Shown here in pieces: positions 1 through 8,200 of a stretch of 64,000 bases of DNA. Where the stretch lies: positions 30,836-94,835 of the forward strand of contig CALEYW010000013.1 of the NCBI GenBank assembly GCA_937927945.1, in the 5' to 3' direction. The DNA is from an uncultured candidate division WPS-2 bacterium (GTDB taxonomy: Bacteria > Vulcanimicrobiota > Vulcanimicrobiia > Vulcanimicrobiales > Vulcanimicrobiaceae). The notes under the pieces were generated by a model. The model searched no databases. It was given only the letters and a program-made list of their open reading frames with translations, and had not been told where the DNA came from. The position numbers and the translations under genes were made by a program. Numbering within the stretch: the first letter of the stretch is position 1; each line of letters begins with the position of its first letter.

Positions 1-2
1 GC

Positions 3-71
3 GTCAGCGTCGGCGGCCTCGTCGTGCTGGCGCGAACGAGCGGAACCCGGGACGATCCGGTGCGGTCGTAG
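3..71 (+). CDS. 3' end of an upstream gene (partial)
   Basis: An open frame enters from the left edge and ends at TAG 69-71, six bases before the DUF427 start. About 22 codons are visible, Val/Gly/Leu-rich and then Arg/Asp-rich. Nothing in it identifies a family. The tight spacing suggests it belongs to the same transcript as the next gene, but too little is visible to be sure it is coding. Confidence 0.35.
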   Translation, partial: VSVGGLVVLARTSGTRDDPVRS

Positions 72-76
72 CGCTC

Positions 77-358
77 GTGAAAGCCATTTGGAACGGAACC
101 GTCTTAGCGGAGAGCGACGCGACCGAAGTCGTCGAGGGAAACCACTACTTCCCGCCGTCGGCGATCCGTCGCGAATACTTCAAGCCGTCGGATACCCACT
201 CGGTGTGCCCGTGGAAGGGGACGGCGAGCTACTACACCGTCGAGGTCGACGGGAAGAAGAATCCGGACGCTGCGTGGTTCTATCCGCAGACCAAGGACGA
301 GGCCGCGAACATCACGGGCTACGTCGCGTTCTGGAAAGGCGTCGAGGTCACCCAATAG
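77..358 (+). CDS. DUF427 domain protein
   Basis: A 93-residue protein with the full DUF427 pattern: an early W-G-x-V-L-A motif, Y-F-P near residue 24, C-P-W-K-G near residue 44, and A-W-F-Y-P plus V-A-F-W near the end. The family is a small single-domain beta-rich fold with no settled biochemical role. It starts with GTG at 77 and matches the usual family length (about 90-95 residues). It sits immediately upstream of ribD, whose start lies at its stop codon, so the two are probably co-transcribed. A link to riboflavin synthesis is not established. Confidence 0.85.
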   Translation: MKAIWNGTVLAESDATEVVEGNHYFPPSAIRREYFKPSDTHSVCPWKGTASYYTVEVDGKKNPDAAWFYPQTKDEAANITGYVAFWKGVEVTQ

Positions 359-1482
359 ACCCCGACCGCACCTACCTGGCGCGCGCGTGTGAACTCGCCG
401 CGCGCGCCGTCGCGGACGCTTCGCCGAATCCACCGGTCGGCTGCGTGCTCGCGCGCGACGGGGAGACCTTGGGCGAGGGTTGGCATCATCGAGCGGGCGA
501 GCCGCATGCCGAAGTCGAGGCACTGCGCGACGCGGCCCTGCGCGGGCGTGACGTCCGCGGCGCGACGGCGTACGTGTCGCTCGAGCCGTGCAATCATCAT
601 GGCCGAACGCCGCCGTGCAGTGAAGCGCTGATCGCCGCCGGCGTCGCGCGCGTCGTCGTCGGTGCGCTGGACCCGAATCCGAAGACGGCGCAGGGCGGCG
701 TGCGGCGGTTGCGCGAGGCCGAGATCGCGGTCGACACGATCGCGTTTCCGGCGGCGGAAGCGTTGATCGAACGCTTCGCCTGGACGATTTTGCACCCCGA
801 CCGGCCGTTCGTCACGCTCAAGATGGCGATGTCTCTGGATGGATACGTCGCCTCGCGTCCCGGCGCGCAGCAGTGGCTGACCGGCGCGGCCGCGCGCGAG
901 CGGGTGCGCGTGCTGCGCAGCGAGCACGATGCCGTGCTGGTGGGCGCCGGTACGATTCGGGTGGACGATCCGCTGCTCACCGTGCGTCCGCACGTCACGC
1001 GGCGCAAGCCGTACGTCCGAGTCGTCGCGTGCGAGACGGCGCCGATTCCGGAGACATCGCGCGTGCTCGCCGCACCGGACGATGCGCCGGCCGGCGGGTA
1101 CGCGCGGACGATCGTGCTGGCGCCGGCCGGCACGCGAGCGGCGTTCGCGGAGTTGGAGGCCGTCGCCGACGTCGTCTACGTCGGCAACGCGGACGCGGCG
1201 ACGCTCGATCTCGACGCGGGTCTCGCGGCATTGCGCGCGCGCGGCATCGCGAGCGTGCTCTGTGAAGGCGGACCGACGCTCGCGGGGAGACTGCTCGCGG
1301 CCGGACTCGTCCAGCGCGCGGTGTGGTTCGTCGCGCCGACGTTCTTGCACACTGCGGAGGCGGTACCGGTCTTGGCCGGAGCGAAACTCGCCGGCCTGAA
1401 CGGGTGGCGCTTCGACCGCATCGAACGCGTCGGCGACGATATGTTGCTCTCGGCGGATTTGACGACGTGTTCTCCGGCCTGA
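355..1482 (+). CDS. ribD: RibD, bifunctional riboflavin deaminase/reductase
   Basis: Cytosolic bifunctional enzyme of riboflavin synthesis: it deaminates the GTP-derived pyrimidine and reduces its ribosyl side chain. The N-terminal cytidine-deaminase-like domain shows the zinc motif H-A-E and the P-C-x-H-H-G-R-T-P-P-C motif. The C-terminal reductase domain begins near K-M-A-M-S-L-D-G-Y and has G-A-G-T-I-R-x-D-D-P-L-L. The start is odd: no ATG, GTG or TTG lies where the family begins. ATA at 355 overlaps the DUF427 stop and has GAGG (344-347) seven bases upstream; CTG at 331 is an alternative. The stop overlaps the ribE start by 16 bases. Confidence 0.93.
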   Translation: MDPDRTYLARACELAARAVADASPNPPVGCVLARDGETLGEGWHHRAGEPHAEVEALRDAALRGRDVRGATAYVSLEPCNHHGRTPPCSEALIAAGVARVVVGALDPNPKTAQGGVRRLREAEIAVDTIAFPAAEALIERFAWTILHPDRPFVTLKMAMSLDGYVASRPGAQQWLTGAAARERVRVLRSEHDAVLVGAGTIRVDDPLLTVRPHVTRRKPYVRVVACETAPIPETSRVLAAPDDAPAGGYARTIVLAPAGTRAAFAELEAVADVVYVGNADAATLDLDAGLAALRARGIASVLCEGGPTLAGRLLAAGLVQRAVWFVAPTFLHTAEAVPVLAGAKLAGLNGWRFDRIERVGDDMLLSADLTTCSPA

Positions 1483-2072
1483 TCGTGCTCGTCGGTCGCG
1501 TCGAGCGCCTCGAAGGCGACTTTCAGAACGGCATGACGCTCGTGCTCGAGGCGCCCGGCGCCGTCGCGGACGGCGTCGCGCTCGGCGATTCGATCGCCGT
1601 CAACGGCGCGTGCCTCACGGTCGTTTCGTTCGACGAACGGACGCTGCGCTTCGACGTCGTACCCGAGACGGTGCAGCGCACCGGTTTTGGGAGCTTGCGT
1701 CCCGGCGAGCGGGTCAACGTCGAACTCTCGCTGCGCCTGGGTGACCGGTTGGGCGGGCATCTCGTGTACGGACACGTCGACGATCACGCGGCGATCGTCG
1801 CGAAGGATCGCGAAGGGCAAGGCTTTCGCCTCGTCGTCGCGCTTCCCGATGCGCTGCGGCCGTACATCGTCGAGAAGGGCTACGTCACGATCGACGGCGT
1901 GAGCTTGACGGTCGCGTCGGTCGAGGGCGACCGCTTCTCGATCGCGCTGATCCCGGAGACCGCGAGGCGCACGACGCTCGGCGTGAAGGGTGCCGGCGAC
2001 CGCGTCAACATCGAAGTCGATCCCGTCGCGCGCTACGTGCGCGGCGCACTCGACGCGTACGGTAGCCGGTGA
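1467..2072 (+). CDS. ribE: Riboflavin synthase alpha chain
   Basis: 201-residue riboflavin synthase, which dismutates two 6,7-dimethyl-8-ribityllumazines into riboflavin. Two similar lumazine-binding repeats are visible: N-G-A-C-L-T-V with G-H-L-V-Y-G-H-V-D in the first half, and I-D-G-V-S-L-T-V with P-x-T-A-R-R-T-T-L in the second. The GTG start at 1467 gives the typical F-S-G opening (usually MFTG) and overlaps ribD by 16 bases, consistent with translational coupling. Length is normal for the family. Confidence 0.95.
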   Translation: MFSGLIVLVGRVERLEGDFQNGMTLVLEAPGAVADGVALGDSIAVNGACLTVVSFDERTLRFDVVPETVQRTGFGSLRPGERVNVELSLRLGDRLGGHLVYGHVDDHAAIVAKDREGQGFRLVVALPDALRPYIVEKGYVTIDGVSLTVASVEGDRFSIALIPETARRTTLGVKGAGDRVNIEVDPVARYVRGALDAYGSR

Positions 2073-2503
2073 GCGTGGACGTGGGTGCGCCGCTGCGCAT
2101 CGGTCCCGAAGTGCGCGACCGGGTGCGCTGGAGCGACGTCGACAAGATGGACGTCGTCTACTACGCGCGATATCTGCGATTCATGGAGATCGCCGAAGAC
2201 GAGTTCTTCCGCGACCTCGGCTATCCGCACAACGTCGTGAGCGATACGCTCGGCGTGTGGATCGCGCGCGTGCGGCTGGAGATCGACTTTCGCGCGCCGG
2301 CGCGGCTCGACGACGAGATCGTCTGCCGCGCGGAACTGCGCAAAGTCGGCGGCTCGTCGCTGCGCCTGGCGTTCCCGATCGATCGCGCCGACGGTACGCG
2401 GCTCGCCGAAGGCGTGCTCGTCCTCGCGGCGCTCGACCAGCGCACGATGCGCGCGACGCGGATCCCGGATCCGCTCGCCCGCGCGCTCCGCGGAGAAGAC
2501 TAG
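2069..2503 (+). CDS. YbgC-like hotdog acyl-CoA thioesterase
   Basis: 144-residue single hotdog-fold protein of the 4-hydroxybenzoyl-CoA thioesterase/YbgC type. The diagnostic stretch is V-R-W-S-D-V-D-K-M-D-V-V-Y-Y-A-R-Y (about residues 18-34), with the Asp that activates water in this family, followed by a helix with F-M-E-x-A-E-D-E-F. GTG start overlaps the ribE stop by four bases, so it is translated with the rib genes. The substrate cannot be told from sequence. Its end overlaps the converging PadR gene by four bases. Confidence 0.85.
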   Translation: MSVDVGAPLRIGPEVRDRVRWSDVDKMDVVYYARYLRFMEIAEDEFFRDLGYPHNVVSDTLGVWIARVRLEIDFRAPARLDDEIVCRAELRKVGGSSLRLAFPIDRADGTRLAEGVLVLAALDQRTMRATRIPDPLARALRGED

Positions 2504-3072
2504 GCTTCGTCGGAGGCGAGGATCGCGTAGATCTCCTTACGCGCCTTGTCGAGAATCGCGCGCACGCGGTCCAGGGTCGGATCGTCCGTGCCGCGTGTGC
2601 CCATGACGGCGGCCGCGAGCTTCATTGCGGACGCCTTGAGGCGATGGCGCGCATCGGGCTCGCCGTCGTCGTCACCGTCGTCGGCGTCGGCGGCGCGGTC
2701 GGCCAGCAGCGCGCGGCCGGCTTCGCTGATCGTGTAGACGCGCTTTCCCTCGACTTCGGCCGCGGTCACGAAGCCGCCGTCTTCGAGCAACTGAAGGGTC
2801 GGGTAAATCGAGCCGGCGCTCGGCCGGAAGCCCCGGCGTTCCTCGATCGCGCCGATGATCTCGTAGCCGTGGCGCGGCCCATCGGTGAGAACCTCGAGCA
2901 CGAGAAATTTCACGTCGCCGCGCCGGGTGCGGCCCTTCCAATGGCCCCCGAATCCGCGGTTGAACCCGCGCTCGAAGTTCCGGTCGAACCCCCGCATGAA
3001 TCCGCGGGGCCCACCGTGTTCGGTCTCCCCATGACAGTGGTGGCCATGTCGGCCAAAGAATGGTTTCATCAT
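2500..3072 (-). CDS. PadR-family transcription regulator with His-rich N-terminus
   Basis: 190 residues. A PadR winged helix spans about residues 52-125 (F-L-V-L-E-V-L-T-D-G-P-R-H-G-Y-E-I, then G-S-I-Y-P-T-L-Q-L-L-E-D-G). A C-terminal helical dimerisation region follows. The first 45 residues are unusual: a histidine/cysteine cluster (H-G-H-H-C-H) and then Gly-Phe-Arg-Asn repeats, which could bind a metal. The region just upstream carries the inverted repeat 3074-3099, a likely auto-operator. It converges on the thioesterase gene and diverges from ribBA. No target gene is obvious. Confidence 0.88.
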   Translation of the reverse strand: MMKPFFGRHGHHCHGETEHGGPRGFMRGFDRNFERGFNRGFGGHWKGRTRRGDVKFLVLEVLTDGPRHGYEIIGAIEERRGFRPSAGSIYPTLQLLEDGGFVTAAEVEGKRVYTISEAGRALLADRAADADDGDDDGEPDARHRLKASAMKLAAAVMGTRGTDDPTLDRVRAILDKARKEIYAILASDEA

Positions 3073-3073
3073 G

Positions 3074-3101
3074 TCGCGATACTAAAAGATATATCGCGAT
3101 A
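3074..3101. promoter_or_regulatory. Inverted repeat, likely PadR operator
   Basis: TCGCGATA (3074-3081) and TATCGCGA (3092-3099) are perfect 8-base inverted arms separated by 10 bases. The second arm extends into a self-palindrome, TATCGCGATA (3092-3101). It begins one base upstream of the PadR start codon. PadR regulators commonly repress themselves from palindromes at their own promoters, so autoregulation is the simplest reading; this is inferred. Confidence 0.65.
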
Positions 3102-3162
3102 AGTCAATACGCCGCCTGGCAAACAGACCACCGAGCAAAATCGCGGCGCACCCCCGCGGCAC

Positions 3163-3192
3163 TTGATAACGCATCGTCTTGACAACTGTTAA
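3163..3192 (+). promoter_or_regulatory. Candidate promoter/operator of the HTH-ribBA gene
   Basis: TTGATA (3163-3168) and TGTTAA (3187-3192) are spaced by 18 bases and resemble -35/-10 boxes. Inside lies the near-palindrome TTGACAACTGTTAA (3179-3192, one mismatch), a plausible site for the XRE-type domain encoded just downstream. No FMN riboswitch pattern is visible here. Assignment is by eye. Confidence 0.35.
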
Positions 3193-3216
3193 GCTGCTGG
3201 CGCAGTCTCTGGAGGC

Positions 3217-4632
3217 ATGGTGTCTTTTGCGGACGAGCTGCGGGAAGCGATGACGGGGGCCGGGATGACGGCCGCCGAGCTTGCCCAGCGGTCGGGGCTG
3301 ACGGAGGCGGCGATCTCGCTGCTGCGCAGCGGGCGGCGCGAGCCGTCCTACCGGACCGTCCGCGCGCTGTCCGCGGTCCTCCCGGGACTCGGGGGCAGCG
3401 ATGCATTGGAACGGAGCAAAATGGATTCGATCGAGTCGGCGATCGCCGACATTCGCCAGGGCAAGATGGTCGTCGTCCTGGACGATGAGGACCGCGAGAA
3501 CGAGGGCGACCTCGTGATGGCGGCCGCGACCGTGACGCCCGAAGCGATCAACTTCATGCGTAAGGAAGGCGGCGGCTTGATCTGCGTGCCGCTGCTCTCG
3601 GAACGCTTGGACGCGCTCCAAATTCCGAACATGGTGAACGACAACACGGCGCCGCTGGGCACCGCGTTCTCGGTCTCGGTCGAAGCGCGCGGTCGCATCA
3701 CGACCGGCATCTCGGCGCAGGACCGTTCCAACACCATCCGCGCGCTGATCGATCCCGCCTGCGGTCCGGCCGACTTCCTGCGGCCCGGTCACACGTTTCC
3801 GCTGCGCGCACGCGACGGCGGCGTGCTGGTGCGTGCCGGGCAGACCGAAGCGTCGGTCGATCTCGCCAGGCTGGCCGGGCTCTATCCGGCCGGCGTCATC
3901 TGCGAGATCATGGACGACGACGGCACGATGATGCGCAAGCCGCGGCTCGAGGAGTTCTCGAAGAAGCACGGCCTGCGCATGATCACGGTCAAAGATCTCA
4001 TCGCCTACCGGATGCGGCACGAAAAACTCGTCGAGCGCATCGCCGAGTTCTCGCTGCCGACGTCGTACGGCGCGTTCCGCGGCGTCGCGTACGAGACGAA
4101 GACCGACAAGACCGCGCACGTCGCGCTCGTGATGGGCGACATCGGCGACGGCAAGGGCGTGCTCGTGCGCGTGCACAGCGAGTGTCTCACCGGCGACGCG
4201 CTGCATTCGCTGCGCTGCGACTGCGGCCCGCAGCGCGATGCCGCGCTCGCCGAGATCGCGCGTGAAGGGCGCGGCGTCTTCTTGTACCTGCACCAGGAAG
4301 GCCGCGGCATCGGCCTCTCCAACAAGCTGCGCGCGTACGCGCTGCAAGACGCCGGCGCCGACACGGTCGAAGCGAACGTGCTGCTCGGCCTGCCGGCAGA
4401 CAAGCGCGACTACGGGATCGGTTCGCAAATCCTGGTCGACCTCGGCGTGCGCGAGATGCGCCTGTTGACCAACAACCCGAAGAAGATCGCGGGCCTGGAC
4501 GGGTTCGGTCTCAAGATCGTCGGCCGTGTCCCGATTCAGGTCGCGCCGACGCCGTTCAACGCGCACTACATGGAGACGAAACGCGACAAGATGGGACACA
4601 TGTTCGGCGGGCCGGATCCGGTGGAAGCGTGA
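3217..4632 (+). CDS. ribBA: RibBA with fused N-terminal XRE helix-turn-helix
   Basis: 471 residues in one frame. Residues 1-60 form an XRE-type helix-turn-helix (A-E-L-A-Q-R-S-G-L-T-E-A-A-I-S then R-x-E-P-S). RibB (3,4-dihydroxybutanone 4-phosphate synthase) starts at Met69 with D-D-E-D-R-E-N-E-G-D-L and ends near residue 270. RibA (GTP cyclohydrolase II) follows with the zinc cysteines of C-L-T-G-D-x-x-H-S-L-R-C-D-C-G and H-Q-E-G-R-G-I-G-L. The first start is ATG 3217 or GTG 3220, behind GGAGG. ATG 3421 (Met69) has its own GGAG four bases upstream, so a shorter plain RibBA may also be made. The fused HTH suggests an enzyme that could regulate its own promoter. Confidence 0.93.
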   Translation: MVSFADELREAMTGAGMTAAELAQRSGLTEAAISLLRSGRREPSYRTVRALSAVLPGLGGSDALERSKMDSIESAIADIRQGKMVVVLDDEDRENEGDLVMAAATVTPEAINFMRKEGGGLICVPLLSERLDALQIPNMVNDNTAPLGTAFSVSVEARGRITTGISAQDRSNTIRALIDPACGPADFLRPGHTFPLRARDGGVLVRAGQTEASVDLARLAGLYPAGVICEIMDDDGTMMRKPRLEEFSKKHGLRMITVKDLIAYRMRHEKLVERIAEFSLPTSYGAFRGVAYETKTDKTAHVALVMGDIGDGKGVLVRVHSECLTGDALHSLRCDCGPQRDAALAEIAREGRGVFLYLHQEGRGIGLSNKLRAYALQDAGADTVEANVLLGLPADKRDYGIGSQILVDLGVREMRLLTNNPKKIAGLDGFGLKIVGRVPIQVAPTPFNAHYMETKRDKMGHMFGGPDPVEA

Positions 4633-5132
4633 AGGTCGAGAAGCCGGAGCTGCCGCCCGTGCTCCCGGACGCGAGCGGCAAGCGGTTCGCGATCCTCGTC
4701 GCCGATTTCTACGCCGACATGGCGGCCCAGCTCCAAGACGGCGCGCGTCGCGGGCTGCTCGCATGCGGCGTCGCGCCGACCGACATCGAGGTCGTGCGCG
4801 TGCCCGGCTGCTTCGAACTCCCCGTCGCGGCGCGCCGGCTGATCTCCGGCGACAAGATCGACGGCGTCGTCGCACTCGGTGTCGTCATTCGCGGCGACAC
4901 GCCGCACTTCGACTACGTCGCCGGCGAGTGCGCCCGCGGCATCATGAACGTCATGCTCGCCACCGGTGTGCCGATCGGTTTCGGCGTCCTCACTACGAAC
5001 ACACGCGAACAAGCAGAAGAGCGCGCCGACCCCAAGCGCGGCGACAAGGGCTACGAAGCCGCCGTCGCCGCCGCCACCGTCGCGGTCATCGAACCTGCAA
5101 AGCGGAACGAAACGCGCGTCGGCTTTCGCTAA
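4629..5132 (+). CDS. ribH: Lumazine synthase (RibH)
   Basis: 167-residue 6,7-dimethyl-8-ribityllumazine synthase, the penultimate riboflavin enzyme, usually a 60-mer or pentamer. The active-site stretch G-V-V-I-R-G-D-T-P-H-F-D-Y-V-A-G-E is intact, with the catalytic His. The C-terminus has G-F-G-V-L-T-T-N-T-x-E-Q-A. GTG start overlaps the ribBA stop by four bases. A damaged partial copy of this gene lies at 10788-11112. Confidence 0.95.
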   Translation: MKVEKPELPPVLPDASGKRFAILVADFYADMAAQLQDGARRGLLACGVAPTDIEVVRVPGCFELPVAARRLISGDKIDGVVALGVVIRGDTPHFDYVAGECARGIMNVMLATGVPIGFGVLTTNTREQAEERADPKRGDKGYEAAVAAATVAVIEPAKRNETRVGFR

Positions 5133-5247
5133 GCCGCCCCAGGAGTTCGCTCGCTCGATTCGGTGATTGTGCGAACGAGCTCACACGAACGAACGCGGGG
5201 GTAATGGAATCGACGATACCGGGTATGTGCCTCGGGGAGGATCGCGC

Positions 5248-8200
5248 ATGCCGGGACGCCGAGCACCCTTCGCCGTAGCACTCGCCGTCGTCGTTCTCGC
5301 CGCATTCATCGTCGCAGCACACGAGGCGGTCGCTGCCTTCGCCGTGCGCGCTGCGGTGTCCACGATGGGTTACCGGCTGGAAGCCCGCCGCATCCGTGTA
5401 ACGCCGTCGTCGATCGAACTGCTCGAACCCGTGGTCGACACCGCGACCGGCGAGCCGCTGTTCTCCGCCGCCCGCGTCGACGTCGGCTTCTCGCTGCGCG
5501 ATCTGCTGCCTGGCTCACGGCACCGCTTCGGTTTGACCGCGGTCGATCTGGAGCGTCCGCAACTGACGTTGATTCATCATGCCGACGGCTCGTACAATGT
5601 CTCGCCCCCCGGAGCCAGCGCTGCGGCGCGGCCCGACGCGACGCCGATCGACCTGCGTCTGCGCGTGCGCAACGGAACGATCGCGCTGATCGACCGCTTC
5701 GTCGAGAAGAATCGGGAACGGCGCGAGTCGCTCGTCGCGATACGCGTCGACGCCGTCCTGCAGCCGCGCGATCCGGCGTACTATCGCGTCGATGGGATGC
5801 TGCACGACGGCGCGCGCCGCTATCCGATTTCGGGCCGCGGGCGAATCGATCACGCCCGCCTGTTCGCGTCGCAGCATTGGCACGCGGCCGAGCTCCCGAT
5901 CGGCCCGCTGGTGGACTTCGCTATGGCGACGCACGACCTCAACCTCGTCGACGGACGGCTGCGCGACGTCGACGCACGCATCGGCGGCTTCCTGCACGAG
6001 GACGGGACGACCACGACACACCTCGGGATCGAGGCGCAGCTGGTCGACGGGAAGTTGTTCGTCGCGAAGCTCGGCGCCGCGGTCGGCGACGCGCACGGCC
6101 CGCTGCGCGTGTACGACGACGGGATCACGACGACCGGCATCGACGCCACGCTCGCGCACGTTCCGCTGCATCTCGCCGGCGGCATCTATGGCCTCGCTCG
6201 TCCGCAGGTTCGATTCGTGCTCACCGGGTCGGGGACGCTCGCGCAGCTGCGCACGCTCGCGCCGCAAACGGCACACCTTCCCCTCGACGGTGCGCTGGCG
6301 TTCGACCTGCGCACGGACGGTGACCTCGGGCATCCGGTCGTGCGCGGAATGCTGCGCGCGCCGAGCGTGGCGTACGGCGGCTACGCGCTCTCAGACGTCG
6401 CCGGCGAGATCGCGTTCGGCGGAGCCGAACTGCAGGTCGTCGGCGCGACGGCGCGCTACGGCGCCATCGGACTGCGCGCGCGCGGCGCCGTGACGCTGGC
6501 CGACCACGTCGACAGCGACTTCGTCGCGACGGTCGATGGGCCGGCGAGCGGGATTCCTTATGCCGCGGCGGTGCTGCCGGGCGCCTCCGTTCGCGGGATC
6601 GTGGTCCTGCGCGGCACGGATGCGCGGCTCGCTGCGCACGGCACGGTCGGTGCCGCCGGTGCCGCCGGAACACTCGATGCGCCGTTCGCGCTCGAAGCGA
6701 ACGGAACCGGAACGATCGGCCCGGTCGCGCTCGAGCGCAACGACGGCGCGACACTCTACGCGCGCGTCGGCGTCGACCGGCCCAACGGTACGGTCGACGC
6801 GATCGTCAGTGCGCATCGGCTCACGCTGTATCCGTCCGGACTTGTGCGACTGCCCGGCGTGAAGGCTGCGGCGCTGCCCGCGGTTTCCGGCCGCCTCGAC
6901 GCCGATCTGACGGCCGAGATCCGCGGCGCGTCCGTCGCAGCGGCCGCGGGTGCGCTGCAGCTGCGCCGCGCCGGAATCGCCGGAATACCGATCGGCGACG
7001 CTGACGCCCACCTCGCCGAGAAGGACGGCGACACTTCGCTGACCGGCGTGAACGTGCACGGCCCGCTCGGCAGCCTGCGCGGCGAAGGCGCGTACGACGG
7101 CCGAACGCTGGCTGCCCGCGGCCGCTTCACCGGCGGTTTGGACGCCCTCGCGCGCCTGCGCGGGGCACGCGCGCGCGGCACCGTCGACGCGCAACTGCGC
7201 TTCGTCGCCGACGGACAAAGCACTGTGGTCCAACTCGCCGACGCGCGTTTCACGGGTGCGCGCGTGCAAGGTGTCGCACTCACGCGGGCAAACGGAACGT
7301 TCGCGCTCCGCCCGCGCGCGATCGACGTCGAGGGTGCGCGGCTCGACATCGCCGGCGGCACGATCGTCGCGCATGGCAGTTTCGGCAACGGCGGCGTGTT
7401 GCGGCTCAGCGCGAGCGGCGTTGACGCTGCTGTGTTGCGCTCCGCCGGCATTCCGCTTTCGGGCGGTAGAGTCGTCGCGCTCGCCGAATTGACCGGCACG
7501 CAGGCTGCTCCGCGTGCCAAAGCCGCACTTGCGCTGAGTGGAGCGCGCGTGGGCGGCGCGCCGCTCGACGTGAGCGTGTCGGGAGCGTACGCGCGCGGAC
7601 GAGTGCAGATCGACGACGCCCGCGGAACCTATGCCGGCGCGGTCGCGCGCGCAAAGGGACGTATCGACGGGCTGCGCGGCGGCGTGAACGGCGCGCGGGT
7701 CGACGTCGCAGCGACGGTGCGCGCCGCCGACGTCGCGACCCTTGCCCGGGAGTTCCGCCTTCCGCTGCGCTTTCCCGAGGGAGCGATCGATGCCGACGTG
7801 CGCGTCGGCGGCGCGGCATCCGATCCGTCGGTCGCCGGCGATGCGCGCATCGCGGCCGGCTCGCTCAACGGGCTTGGATTCCGCGACCTGCGCGTCCCGC
7901 TGCAGGCAGGTCGCAGCGGCATCGCGGTTCGCGGCGGCAGCGCGACCGTTGGTTCTACGACGCTCGCGTTCGATGCTGCTGCAGCGCCCGGCCGCGCACG
8001 CGTCGCGCTGCGTGCCGCCCATGCCGATTTGGCCGACTTCGACAACTACTTCGACGCCGCCGATACGCTCGCCGGGCGTGGACGCCTGTCTGCGACGGTC
8101 GCGCTCGGCGCCGGCACGTTCGCGACGAGCGGCGACGTGGCGCTGCTCGACGCGCGCCTGCGCCGGTTCCCGCTCGGCGAGGTCAGCGCGCGTTGGACCT

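Noticed and set aside
3102..3216. Possible FMN riboswitch upstream of the rib genes
   Set aside because: The conserved FMN-aptamer boxes are not visible; only a simple promoter and palindrome are.
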